DNA of 64,000 nt from Saccharimonas sp963550135 (lineage in GTDB: Bacteria; Patescibacteriota; Saccharimonadia; Saccharimonadales; Saccharimonadaceae). The stretch spans positions 40,511 through 104,510 of the forward strand of contig CAUVBP010000001.1 of NCBI GenBank assembly GCA_963550135.1, given 5' to 3'. Both the position numbers and the translations under genes were made by a program. This document shows, one piece after another, positions 43,187 through 51,473 of this stretch. The notes beneath the pieces are model-generated. The model did not search any database and was not told the origin of the DNA. It saw only the letters and a list, made by a program, of their open reading frames with translations. The first letter of the stretch is position 1, and each line of letters begins with the position of its first letter.

Positions 43187-43494
43187 ATGTCTTGCAATAA
43201 TTTGCTGCAATCTAGATTTTATTGCCTGATAGTATTTGACTTCTACTACGTTATATTTTATCTATATATTTGTGCTTTTACAAAAAAGTTGTATAGTTGC
43301 AATTGACACGTTTGGCTTTTCGTGTAATAGATTACACCTAGCCTTCTCGAAATTTCACCCCAACAAAAAAACCGCCTCAAAAGACGGCTTTCTTGCACAA
43401 ATAAGTCTCTCAAACCATTTGTTGGTTTGCTCGCAGTAGAGCTTTTGTACTTTGTTTTCGTTAGTTCAGGGTTCTCGCATGAACTTACTTATGA
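43187..43494. other. Non-coding interval with two promoter-like sites, one a decayed cassette promoter
   Basis: Cassette C and khpA are separated by 430 bp with no supported gene. TTGACT (43236-43241), 17 bp, TATCTA and then TATATTTGTGCTTTTA resemble the A-D promoter and leader start, but no ORF or leader stems follow. TTGACA at 43303-43308 with TAATAG 16 bp later is a second candidate, pointing at the khpA-side terminator and able to make an RNA of only about 55 nt. Confidence 0.5.
43364..43390 (-). terminator. Terminator of khpA
   Basis: Read on the minus strand, GCCGTC and GGCGGT pair (two G-U) around TTTTGA and are followed by TTTTTTT. Confidence 0.75.
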
Positions 43495-43902
43495 TTATAT
43501 ATCAAGGTCATCCAATTCTGCAAGCTCTTGGCGCGACTTTTTTGCGAAATCGCTTTCGGTTTCTGCGTTTTCTGCGTCATTTTCCACAGAATCACTAGTA
43601 GCGTTTTCCACATCATTATCCACTACAGCCGAATCGGCGTCCTCGCGGTCGTCATTATTGACGATCTTCAGGTTGTAATGAGCGGTATTTTTAGCACCCA
43701 ACGCCCGCAGCAGCGTGCGCAGCCCTTGCGCGGTCGAGCCGCGGCGGCCAATCACTCGGCCCAAGTCTTCTGGATTGACAGTTAGCGTCAGCAAAACACC
43801 CTTCTCATCGACAATCCGGTCAACAACCACATCATCTGGATGTCCTACTAGTGATTTTACGATATATTCGACAAATTCCTGGTCAATGGTCGACATGCCC
43901 AC
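43495..43902 (-). CDS. khpA: KH-domain RNA-binding protein KhpA-like
   Basis: 135 residues. The KhpA core is residues about 1-80 (FVEYIVKSLVGHPDDVVVDR, then VNPEDLGRVIGRRGSTAQGL with the GxxG loop). A long acidic tail (DREDADSAVVDNDVENATSD) is an addition not found in short KhpA proteins. It binds RNA, and in other bacteria helps set cell shape and sRNA action. The GTG at 43902 has the best AGGAGG spacing; ATG at 43896 is possible. rpsP lies upstream, behind its own terminator. Confidence 0.9.
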   Translation of the reverse strand: MGMSTIDQEFVEYIVKSLVGHPDDVVVDRIVDEKGVLLTLTVNPEDLGRVIGRRGSTAQGLRTLLRALGAKNTAHYNLKIVNNDDREDADSAVVDNDVENATSDSVENDAENAETESDFAKKSRQELAELDDLDI

Positions 43903-43973
43903 GGTATCTCCTCCTTTGCGGTCACACGGTTACTATCGTACTTTTATTGTAACATGCTTTTGCTATGAAATCG

Positions 43974-44007
43974 AAAAACGCGCTCCAGCCATACAGTTAG
44001 AGCGCGC
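43974..44007 (-). terminator. Terminator of rpsP
   Basis: Minus strand GCGCGCTC and GAGCGCG form a GC-rich stem followed by TTTTTC. Confidence 0.85.
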
Positions 44008-44026
44008 TAGTTCGTAATTAAAAGCG

Positions 44027-44389
44027 TTAGGCTTCAGCTGGAGCTTCCGTCTCTTCGGCAACTGGCTCTTCTTTTGGCTGATTCTTGCGCAGCTTTTCAG
44101 CATTCTTGACCGCTTTGGTCTTGCCGCCCTGGAACTCTTTAACCCATTTCGGCAGTTTAACGCCAGCTTCTTTTAACAACTTCGCAACGCGCGGCGTCGG
44201 TTGAGCGCCATTATCAAGGTATTTTTGAGCAGCCTCGACATTGATATTGGCGTCTTTGGTGTGCGGGTTGTAGCTGCCGACATAAGCGACCACGCGGCCG
44301 CTCGATGGATGGCGCTGTGCTTCCTGGACGGCGACGCGGTATACCGGATAAGCCTTGCGGCCCAAACGTTGCAAACGAATTGCGAGCAT
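44027..44389 (-). CDS. rpsP: 30S ribosomal protein bS16
   Basis: 120 residues starting MLAIRLQRLGRKAYPVYRVA, with SSGRVVAYVGSYNPHTKD and GAQPTPRVAKLLKEAGV. The last 30 residues are a Lys/Glu/Ala-rich extension compared with E. coli S16 (about 82 residues). GGAAG lies upstream and the transcript has a leader of about 45 nt, unlike the leaderless genes nearby. Confidence 0.96.
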   Translation of the reverse strand: MLAIRLQRLGRKAYPVYRVAVQEAQRHPSSGRVVAYVGSYNPHTKDANINVEAAQKYLDNGAQPTPRVAKLLKEAGVKLPKWVKEFQGGKTKAVKNAEKLRKNQPKEEPVAEETEAPAEA

Positions 44390-44440
44390 AAAATTAAAAC
44401 TTCCTTTACTTCACGTTAGTACTATTGTTACTTCTGTCAT

Positions 44441-44469
44441 ATTCTAGCGTGTTACGGGTAAAATGTCAA
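44441..44469 (-). promoter_or_regulatory. rpsP promoter
   Basis: Minus strand TTGACA (44469-44464), 17-bp spacer, TAGAAT (44446-44441). The rest of 44470-44623, up to the cassette D promoter, shows no gene. Confidence 0.75.
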
Positions 44470-44623
44470 CAAAGCGCCTAAGCCGCCGCTAGACGCCTTT
44501 TCGTTCAAGTCTAGCCTCATAGGCCAATTCAGACAGAAAACACCGCTAGAGGGCGCAAAAACGGCCAAAACAGCTCAAAAATACTTAAAATTTGCAATTT
44601 TTGCGAAATAATTGCGAAAATCG

Positions 44624-44652
44624 TTGACATGGCGATTCATATGTGATATATA
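44624..44652 (+). promoter_or_regulatory. Cassette D promoter with palindromic -10 region
   Basis: TTGACA (44624-44629), 17-bp spacer, TATATA (44647-44652) inside TGATATATATATCA, followed by GCTTTTCG. Confidence 0.82.
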
Positions 44653-44659
44653 TATCAGC

Positions 44660-44741
44660 TTTTCGCTCAGAGTTACCGAAAAAAAGGGGCGGAAGGTTGC
44701 CCTTTTTTGCTCTGTGCGAAAATCTTTTCCGGGAGGAAATC
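44660..44741 (+). promoter_or_regulatory. Structured leader of cassette D with an internal terminator-like hairpin
   Basis: Outer stem 44660-44672 pairs with 44710-44722 (12 of 13). The inner hairpin 44680-44708 (AAAAAAGGGG-C, loop GGAAGGTT, GCCC) ends in TTTTTT at 44703-44708, a typical intrinsic terminator, so attenuation is possible. GGGAGG lies 6 nt before the ATG. Confidence 0.68.
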
Positions 44742-44972
44742 ATGCACAACAACACCGCCTCGATCAGGCACGAGGTCACCGGCCTCCGCAGGGATGCCGC
44801 CCGGCTCCGCAAGAAGGTCGCCCACCTCAGAGATGAGCGCGACGCGCTCCGAGAGGAGCGTGACGAGCTCCGAGAGGAGGTTGCTAAGCTCCGCAAGGAG
44901 CTTGACATTGCTGAGGCATCCGTGGTGATGCTGACGGCCGCGCTTGTCATGGCCGCCATGGAAGAGGGCTAA
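44742..44972 (+). CDS. Cassette D: small coiled-coil protein
   Basis: 76 residues. Residues 8-60 are a continuous heptad-repeat coiled coil, highly charged (LRKKVAHLRDERDALREERD), followed by a short hydrophobic segment ASVVMLTAALVMAAMEEG. GC-rich codons form near-direct DNA repeats (CTCCGAGAGGAG). It may oligomerise or bind a coiled-coil partner. Start supported by GGGAGG. No family can be assigned, as coiled coils give weak homology. Confidence 0.65.
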   Translation: MHNNTASIRHEVTGLRRDAARLRKKVAHLRDERDALREERDELREEVAKLRKELDIAEASVVMLTAALVMAAMEEG

Positions 44973-44982
44973 CCGCCCGTCA

Positions 44983-45039
44983 GAAAATAGCTCGCTAGAG
45001 GTTTAAAGCCTCAGCGCGGCCCTCTGGCGGGCTATTTTC
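44983..45039. terminator. Cassette D 3' hairpin, also facing rnc
   Basis: GAAAATAGCTCGCTAGAGG pairs over 19 positions with CCTCTGGCGGGCTATTTTC (two G-U). It matches the outer stem after cassette C. A- and T-tracts let it terminate both the cassette and the convergent rnc operon. Confidence 0.82.
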
Positions 45040-45045
45040 TTTGGT

Positions 45046-45756
45046 TTATTGCCGTTTCTTATATTCTTCCAGCGCTGCCCGGGCGGCCTGCTGCTGGGCG
45101 GTTTGTTTGCTAGGGCCGATGCCTTTGCCCATCAGTTTGTCGCCGACATAAGCGCCGAGCGTGAAAACTTTATCGTGGTCTGGGCCGTCTTCGGCGATGA
45201 CTTTGTAGACTGGCGTAGCACCGTCAACGCGCTGGCTGATTTCTTGCAGATGGCTTTTGGGATCGCGCCAAGAGCCGCTCTCTAAAATCCCGTCAAGTTT
45301 GCTGATAGTATGCTTCTCGATAAAGGCCGCCGCGGCATCATAGCCGCGTTCCAAATAAATCGAACCGATCACTGCTTCGTAAGCATTGGCTAGAATCTGA
45401 TGGCGCGCCCGCTCGGAACCATGCTTCTCGCCGCGGCTCATCCGCACCAATGGCTCATAACCAAGCTCTTCGCCAGATTTAGCGTTGCTAGTGGTGTTAA
45501 CTAGCGCCGCCCGCCAGCTAGTCAGGATTCCTTCCGGCTCGCTATAATGTTTATATAAATAATCTGTCACCACCAGCTCTAGCACGGCGTCGCCCAGAAA
45601 TTCTAAGCGCTCATTGTGCTCGCTCACCGATTTTTTGTGCTCGTTGACGTAGCTGCGATGTGTCAAAGCAGTAATCAGAAGCTGAATGTCTTTATATTCA
45701 AAACCTAATTTCTGCTTCGCCCAATCTTGATACGGCCCAGTTGGCATGCCGCTCAT
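45046..45756 (-). CDS. rnc: Ribonuclease III
   Basis: 236 residues. RNase III domain with NERLEFLGDAVLELVVTDYL, the signature with metal-binding Glu and Asp, then a dsRNA-binding domain ending GKGIGPSKQTAQQQAARAAL. It processes rRNA and structured RNAs, and so could act on the long stems of the cassettes. AGGAGG precedes the ATG; last gene of rpmF-nusB-nudix-rnc. Confidence 0.96.
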   Translation of the reverse strand: MSGMPTGPYQDWAKQKLGFEYKDIQLLITALTHRSYVNEHKKSVSEHNERLEFLGDAVLELVVTDYLYKHYSEPEGILTSWRAALVNTTSNAKSGEELGYEPLVRMSRGEKHGSERARHQILANAYEAVIGSIYLERGYDAAAAFIEKHTISKLDGILESGSWRDPKSHLQEISQRVDGATPVYKVIAEDGPDHDKVFTLGAYVGDKLMGKGIGPSKQTAQQQAARAALEEYKKRQ

Positions 45757-45783
45757 CTTTCCTCCTTTTCGTATTTTGTAAGT

Positions 45784-46293
45784 TTATAAGTTTTCTTGGC
45801 GGATCCGTGTTTTAGCTTTCAGCATTAGCTTGGCGATGTCTTCGTATTCGATCAGCTCGAGCGCCTCGTTAAACGGGAACCATTTGATACCTTTCATCCA
45901 ATCCTCTTTCTGGATTTCATCGCCACTGGTACGAACGCGCACCAAATAAATTTGCGTCGTCATCAAAACGAGCTTGTCGAGACGGCGATAGCGAAAATGA
46001 ATCTTGCCCAGCCAGCCTAGCATATCGACGTCGTGCAAGCCAGCTTCCTCGCCAATTTCGCGGCGAGCAGTCTGCACGGCTGTCTCGCCCTCCTCAATGT
46101 GGCCTTTGGGAATTGTCCAGCGGTCTTTGGCATCCTGAATCAGTAAAATCTCGATACCCGACTTGCCGTGACGAAAAATCACGCCGCCGCTAGTCGGCTC
46201 GCGGACGATTTCTTGGATAGACGCCGAACGCGACTTTGTTAAATATTTGCGTATATGATCAAACTTGCTTTTGTTGGCCTTCGGCTTTGGCAT
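45784..46293 (-). CDS. Nudix hydrolase
   Basis: 169 residues from MPKPKANKSKFDHIRKYL. Nudix box GHIEEGETAVQTARREIGEE is complete (Gx5Ex7REUxEExGU). It hydrolyses a nucleoside diphosphate linked to another moiety, exact substrate unknown. The 5' end overlaps nusB by 35 nt; GAAGGG upstream supports this start. The frame continues open further upstream within nusB. Confidence 0.88.
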   Translation of the reverse strand: MPKPKANKSKFDHIRKYLTKSRSASIQEIVREPTSGGVIFRHGKSGIEILLIQDAKDRWTIPKGHIEEGETAVQTARREIGEEAGLHDVDMLGWLGKIHFRYRRLDKLVLMTTQIYLVRVRTSGDEIQKEDWMKGIKWFPFNEALELIEYEDIAKLMLKAKTRIRQENL

Positions 46294-46735
46294 TATCTGA
46301 CCCTTCCTCGACAAATTTGCGATAAGCGGTACCCAGTACGCCGTTGACAAACTTGCTCGAATTATCAGAACCAAACGCTTTGGCTAGCTCAATCGCTTCG
46401 TTGATGGCGACGCGCGGCGGCACAGTATCTTGATGATGCAGTAATTCGTACAGGCCAATCCGCAAGATTGCCCTGTCGATCCGTGCTATCTGCGTAATCG
46501 GCCACTCGGGCGCAATCGGCTGCAGCTGCTGATCAAGTTCCGCCTGCTGGCTAACAACACCGCTAGCCAGTCCTTCTACGAAAGCGATGTCGTCAATCGC
46601 CGAACGGTAACGCTCAACGTCGCGCTTCAAGATATCATCTAACGCGGCACTGTTGTCGCCAGACTGCCGGCGCAATTCCAATTCGTATAGCGCTTGCAGC
46701 GCAACAATCCGACCAAGGTGTCTATTCGATGCCAT
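46259..46735 (-). CDS. nusB: Transcription antitermination factor NusB
   Basis: 158 residues, all-helical NusB fold: NRHLGRIVALQALYELELRR, RIDRAILRIGLYELLH and VAINEAIELAKAFGSDNSSKF, FVNGVLGTAYRKF. It joins NusE on boxA RNA for rRNA antitermination. AAGGAAA site; second gene of the rpmF operon. Confidence 0.95.
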   Translation of the reverse strand: MASNRHLGRIVALQALYELELRRQSGDNSAALDDILKRDVERYRSAIDDIAFVEGLASGVVSQQAELDQQLQPIAPEWPITQIARIDRAILRIGLYELLHHQDTVPPRVAINEAIELAKAFGSDNSSKFVNGVLGTAYRKFVEEGSDNAKAEGQQKQV

Positions 46736-46781
46736 TCGCGTTTGTTTCCTTTTATTATCTCACCGTTTTTGTTTGAAACGG

Positions 46782-46928
46782 TTATTTCTGCTTGGTTGAT
46801 GATTTTTTCTTGCCAATCAACACTTTTACTGGCGAATGGCCGTTAACGCGCTTGGCTAATTTCTCGACAAGATGACTGCGGCGCATGCCGGTCTTGCGAG
46901 GACTTGATTGTTTCTTTGGCTGTGCCAT
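46782..46928 (-). CDS. rpmF: 50S ribosomal protein bL32
   Basis: 48 residues: MAQPKKQSSPRKTGMRRSHL to a Lys-rich end. The MAxPKK start and RRSH segment match bL32; no Cys pair, so it is the zinc-free form. AAGGAG precedes the ATG. It heads the nusB-nudix-rnc unit. Confidence 0.9.
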   Translation of the reverse strand: MAQPKKQSSPRKTGMRRSHLVEKLAKRVNGHSPVKVLIGKKKSSTKQK

Positions 46929-47065
46929 GAAATGTTCTCCTTCTCGGTTTGTATAAACTTAGTAGTATTATACGCTAAAGCGAGGCTTTTCTCAAGTATT
47001 TGACATCGTAGCGTTATCATAGTTTAATTATTGACTTTTTATAATGGTTATGCTATAATAAAGGT

Positions 47066-47533
47066 ATGAGTCATGAACAAAACGTTGGTAAATCCGAGAA
47101 GAAATTAATTACTACTGCCGCCGCCATAGGTTTGAGCGCAGCAGTGTTAACAGGCTGCGGTATCGGCGACTACGGAGCCAGCAGCGCCGAAACCCCTAAC
47201 CCAGCAGCTGTGGCCGAACAGAAAGCTGTCGAGTTGGTCGGCGAATATAGCGAACACCCCGAGGAGTTCGATAAATCGGCGATTGTCCGCGTAGAGGTTC
47301 CAGAAGGTAGTAGCGTCAACGGAGCAGCTACCGCCTATGTCGATCAATACGGACAAGAGCAAGGCTGGACGGGTCCGCAGTGCGATTTAGAACACGGCGT
47401 TGTCAATGAAGCCACCGCCGAAATCAGCGTCGTACCACACCCAGGCGCAGAAGTAATCATGTATCATGTCGATTTGAACGGTGACGGCACCGTCGATGTT
47501 ACGCCCGTTGGCGTCGAAAATCCAACAAAGTAA
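47066..47533 (+). CDS. Hypothetical lipoprotein
   Basis: 155 residues. An N-terminal basic region, hydrophobic core and lipobox LTGC (lipidated Cys about 31) indicate lipoprotein export. The mature part is acidic with EVPEGSSVNGAATAYVDQYG and a repeated-beta look. TTGACT, 17 bp, TATAAT and exactly 6 nt to ATG form one of the clearest leaderless promoters. No family recognised. Confidence 0.75.
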   Translation: MSHEQNVGKSEKKLITTAAAIGLSAAVLTGCGIGDYGASSAETPNPAAVAEQKAVELVGEYSEHPEEFDKSAIVRVEVPEGSSVNGAATAYVDQYGQEQGWTGPQCDLEHGVVNEATAEISVVPHPGAEVIMYHVDLNGDGTVDVTPVGVENPTK

Positions 47534-47588
47534 TAGCATATAGGTTTAGAAACCGCTACTTGCCATTTGTAAGTTTACAAAGACGGGA

Positions 47589-50018
47589 TCATGCCACGAT
47601 ATTGATGAGCTTGCCCTTGACGTAGATAATCTTCTTCGGCTCAGCCAGCACGAATTTCTGGACGTTGGCGTCGGCTAGCGCTAGATCCTTGATCTGCTCT
47701 TCGCTAGCATCAGCAGCGACCTCGAGTTTAGCGCGCAATTTGCCATTGACTTGCACGATAATAAGCAAGCTGTCGCTGGCAATTTTAGCGTTATCCCAGG
47801 CAGGCCAAGCGGCAAAATCGAGCTGCGAAGTTTCGCCAAGCTGCTGCCACAATTCGGCAGCCATGTGCGGCGCGAACGGTTGCACTAACTGCACTAGCGT
47901 TTTGAGATGCGGGCGCCAATCTTCGCTGTAGCCCGCCACTTTCAATTTGTACAAATCATTCACGCATTCCATCAGCGCTGCAATCGCCGTATTAAAGCTG
48001 AGCCGATGAATGTCATCGGTGACTTTTTTGGTAGTAGAATTAATAATGGTATCAAGCTTCTGAGTATCAGACGTACCGGTTTTGTCGCTGTCATCAAATT
48101 CTTGCACTAGCGTCCACAAGCGATTAAGAAAACGATAAACACCAGCAATGCCGCGGCTGTTCCAACTAGAGTTTTCGTTAATCGGCCCCAGGAATAGTTC
48201 AAACGTGCGCAGAGCGTCAGCGCCATAACCAGCGTTGATGACTTCGAGCGGATCGACGACATTGCCGAGACTTTTGCTCATTTTGCGGCCGTCCTCGGCT
48301 TGAATCAAACCATGGTAAACCAGCTTTTTTACCGGTTCGGCAAAATCCGTCAAGCCGAGCTCGCGAAAGACATGCGTCCAAAAGCGCACATACAGCAAAT
48401 GGGCCGTCGCGTGATCGCCGCCAACATACATATCGAGCGGCGCCCAGTAATTTGCCTTGTCTGGCGCCCAGGCCTGCTGCGTATTGTGCGGATCAGTATA
48501 CCGCAGCAGATACCAGCTACTGCAAGCGTAACCGTCCATCGTGTCAGTTTCGCGCCGAGCTGGAGAGCCGCAAACCGGACAAGTCGTCTGCACCCAGTCT
48601 TCTTGCGCCGCCAAGACTGATTTGCCATCACCGCGCGGCTGGAAATCATCGACATCCGGCAGTAATACTGGCAAATCACTTTCCGGGACTGGTATCGTAC
48701 CGTGCTCCGGACAATAAATAATCGGAATCGGCGCACCCCAATAGCGCTGGCGGCTGATCAGCCAATCGCGCATCTTGTAAGTAATCTGCGACTTACCTTT
48801 ACCCTCTTGCTCGAGCCAAGCGACAATTTGCTCGCGAGCATCCTCGCTGCGCGTACCGTCAAAAGCGCCAGAATTCACCAAAACCCCTTCGCCGTGATAG
48901 CAAGCGTCGGTGTCAATGTCATCCTCAGGCCTCTCTATGACCTCAACGACCGGCAGCTCGAATTTCTCAGCAAAAGCAAAGTCGCGGTCGTCATGCGCTG
49001 GCACGCCCATCACCGCACCAGTGCCATAGCCCCCCAGAACATAATCGGCAATCCAAATTGGAATCTTTTGGCCAGTCGCCGGATTGATAGCGTAGCTGCC
49101 GCTAAAAACACCTGTTTTTTCTTTGGTGTCGTTGCTGCGTTCAATCTCTGATTTCTTGACGGCATCATTAATATAGTTCTCGACTAATTCGTGCGTTTCA
49201 TCGGTCAGCAGCGTGCGTGCCAATGGATGTTCGGGCGCTAACACCAGAAAGGTTGCGCCAAAAATCGTATCAGGACGCGTCGAGAAAACAGTTATCGTAT
49301 CATCGCTGCCGTCAACTTGAAAAGTGATCTCAGCGCCTTCGCTTTTGCTAATCCAGTTAGTCTGCGCAATTTTGATTTTGTCGGGCCAATCCATCTCTGG
49401 CAGCTCGGCAAGCAGCTGCTCGGCATAAGCAGTAATCCGGAAGAACCACTGTTTCATAGATTTCTTGACAACCACCGAGTCGCAGCGCCAGCATTTGCCG
49501 TCAATCACCTGCTCGTTGGCGAGAACCGTCTTATCCTTTGGACACCACCATTGCAGCGATTCTTTTTGATAGGCCAAATCCTTTTCAAACAGCTTAGTAA
49601 ATATCCACTGCGTCCATTTGTAGTATTCTGGGTCGCTGGTATTGATCTCGCGCGACCAATCGATACTAGCACCGACACTGCGCAATTGTTTTTTGAAATT
49701 AGCAATATTGTCAGCGGTAGTTTCTCGAGGTTTGCGGCCAGTTTTGATAGCGTAATTTTCGGCCGGCAAGCCAAAGCTATCCCAGCCAATCGGATACATT
49801 ACGTTATAACCGAGCGCCCGGCGAAAACGCGCCACCGCATCGACAATAGAATGCTCCATAAAGTGGCCAGTATGCATGCCTGCGCCGCTTGGATACGGAA
49901 ACATGCCCGTCACATAGTATTTTGGCTTGGCGCTTGACTCGTTCGTATGATAACGCCGGTCATTCGCCCAGATTTGCTGCCATTTCGGCTCAATTTCAGA
50001 AGGGTTATAGTGTCTCAT
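47589..50018 (-). CDS. leuS: Leucine-tRNA ligase
   Basis: 809 residues, class I. HIGH-type PYPSGAGMHTGH, editing domain with TIFGATFLVLAPEHP and GTGAVMGVPAHDDRDF, the zinc-like CPKDKTVLANEQVIDGKCWRC, KMSKS in DGRKMSKSLGNVVDP and a C-terminal helical domain are complete. ATG at 50018 (a TTG at 50021 is also in frame). TATACT lies 8 nt before the ATG. Confidence 0.97.
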   Translation of the reverse strand: MRHYNPSEIEPKWQQIWANDRRYHTNESSAKPKYYVTGMFPYPSGAGMHTGHFMEHSIVDAVARFRRALGYNVMYPIGWDSFGLPAENYAIKTGRKPRETTADNIANFKKQLRSVGASIDWSREINTSDPEYYKWTQWIFTKLFEKDLAYQKESLQWWCPKDKTVLANEQVIDGKCWRCDSVVVKKSMKQWFFRITAYAEQLLAELPEMDWPDKIKIAQTNWISKSEGAEITFQVDGSDDTITVFSTRPDTIFGATFLVLAPEHPLARTLLTDETHELVENYINDAVKKSEIERSNDTKEKTGVFSGSYAINPATGQKIPIWIADYVLGGYGTGAVMGVPAHDDRDFAFAEKFELPVVEVIERPEDDIDTDACYHGEGVLVNSGAFDGTRSEDAREQIVAWLEQEGKGKSQITYKMRDWLISRQRYWGAPIPIIYCPEHGTIPVPESDLPVLLPDVDDFQPRGDGKSVLAAQEDWVQTTCPVCGSPARRETDTMDGYACSSWYLLRYTDPHNTQQAWAPDKANYWAPLDMYVGGDHATAHLLYVRFWTHVFRELGLTDFAEPVKKLVYHGLIQAEDGRKMSKSLGNVVDPLEVINAGYGADALRTFELFLGPINENSSWNSRGIAGVYRFLNRLWTLVQEFDDSDKTGTSDTQKLDTIINSTTKKVTDDIHRLSFNTAIAALMECVNDLYKLKVAGYSEDWRPHLKTLVQLVQPFAPHMAAELWQQLGETSQLDFAAWPAWDNAKIASDSLLIIVQVNGKLRAKLEVAADASEEQIKDLALADANVQKFVLAEPKKIIYVKGKLINIVA

Positions 50019-50060
50019 CAACTATCAGTATAACAGATAAAACACAGCTGGTTCTAGTAA

Positions 50061-51425
50061 TTAATCGTCGTAATCGCCATATTCTAAGTCATTATCGGCA
50101 TCAACGGTTGGCGCAGATAAATAACTACCGCCAGCTACCGACTGAAAAGATTGGCTGATTGCCCTTGCCCACTCTTCAGCGCTTATAGCGTCGCTCGGAA
50201 CAGCGACCTGCGAACCTTTGCCAAAATCAATAACTGTTTTGGCGCTAACATTGTAGTTTTTGTCGGAACGGATATCGGTCTTAAGGTTAGCGGCCTTAAC
50301 GTCAACGCCGCGCAGTTCATGCGACCATTGCGACACCCAAACGGTCATGGTAGCGTCAGCTTTTGATTTGGCTTTTTTGGCAGACTTGTAAGTATCAGAC
50401 GACGAAGACGAAACGTTCGGCGCGCAAGATTCAACGCTTTTAGCGAAAGAGGTTTCTCGAAAGTCCTTCCAGAAAGCTTCTGCCTTGTCGTCATCAACTG
50501 ATACGTCGTAGCCAAAATTGCCATTTTGCGATTTAACTTCTTTGTCGATGATTATAAATGGATGTTTTTTGTAAACGCTGGAGATTTGATGCTTAGCTTT
50601 GTCGTCTTTGGAGTATTTTTTGTAAGCATCAATCGCACATTGCAGCTGATCGGCTGATTTTTTATCCTGTTTGCGAACATCAGCTAGCGAATATTTTGCC
50701 CATTTGCCGTCAATCTTTTTCAGGTGTTTTTCAGCTTGAGCCGGCAACTTTTGATGTAGGATAGACAACGTTTCCTTGATGCTTGATACGATATTGTCAA
50801 CCTTGAAATAGACTGTACCGTTGTCAGTTGCCAAGCCGCTAGCCTTGAGAGACAGCTCCTTGCCATTCACTTCCAAAGCCAACTCGGCATTTGCGTCAAA
50901 TTTCGGCGTATTTTCAGCGCCAGTATCAAATGTAAATTTTTTGAATTTAATGTTCACGCCGTCGGCTTCATAAGAAAAGTTTGAGTTCACCGTGGTTTTG
51001 GTCGAGACTTTGGTAGCGATCGGCAATTTGCTAACCGCGTCGAGCAAGACGTTTTCTGGCTTCTGATAAAACGCATAAGCAGTAGCGCCAGCAATCGCCA
51101 GCAGCACAACTAATACTGCAGCGCAAATAGCAATAATCAAGCCTGCTTTAGACTTTCGCTGGCCCATCGCCATCTGCGGCGGCAACGCTGGCTGAGCTAT
51201 AGATTGAGCCATAGTCTGGTTAGCGACAACCGGAGCGGCGGCTGGCTGTTCTGCTACAGCATTGGATTTTGCAGCAGATTGTTCGGCGGGCGCTGGCGCT
51301 GATGCTGTCGTGCTTGTTGAAACTTTAGCTTTTTTACTGGTCTCGGTTTTGGCCTTGGTCTTGGGCTTATCAGAAACCCTCTTTTTAGTGGTTTTCGGCT
51401 TCTTTGGCGCACCGTCTTGTTTCAT
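50061..51425 (-). CDS. Membrane-anchored extracytoplasmic hypothetical protein
   Basis: 454 residues. Residues 1-90 are Lys/Thr/Ala-rich and low-complexity (PKKPKTTKKRVSDKPKTKAK). One TM helix (GLIIAICAAVLVVLLAIAGA) follows. The external domain of about 330 residues is beta-rich with alternating polar strands and a Lys/Asp-rich tail, resembling LolA/LppX-like folds, though this is only an impression. It may bind lipids or envelope polymers. No catalytic motif. Confidence 0.68.
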   Translation of the reverse strand: MKQDGAPKKPKTTKKRVSDKPKTKAKTETSKKAKVSTSTTASAPAPAEQSAAKSNAVAEQPAAAPVVANQTMAQSIAQPALPPQMAMGQRKSKAGLIIAICAAVLVVLLAIAGATAYAFYQKPENVLLDAVSKLPIATKVSTKTTVNSNFSYEADGVNIKFKKFTFDTGAENTPKFDANAELALEVNGKELSLKASGLATDNGTVYFKVDNIVSSIKETLSILHQKLPAQAEKHLKKIDGKWAKYSLADVRKQDKKSADQLQCAIDAYKKYSKDDKAKHQISSVYKKHPFIIIDKEVKSQNGNFGYDVSVDDDKAEAFWKDFRETSFAKSVESCAPNVSSSSSDTYKSAKKAKSKADATMTVWVSQWSHELRGVDVKAANLKTDIRSDKNYNVSAKTVIDFGKGSQVAVPSDAISAEEWARAISQSFQSVAGGSYLSAPTVDADNDLEYGDYDD

Positions 51426-51473
51426 TGCTAGCTTACTCCTTTACTCCTTAACTTAAACCTATTATACACACGA

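Noticed and set aside
44742..44972. Short repeat array or CRISPR-like repeats
   Set aside because: The repeats follow codons of a coiled coil and have no spacers.
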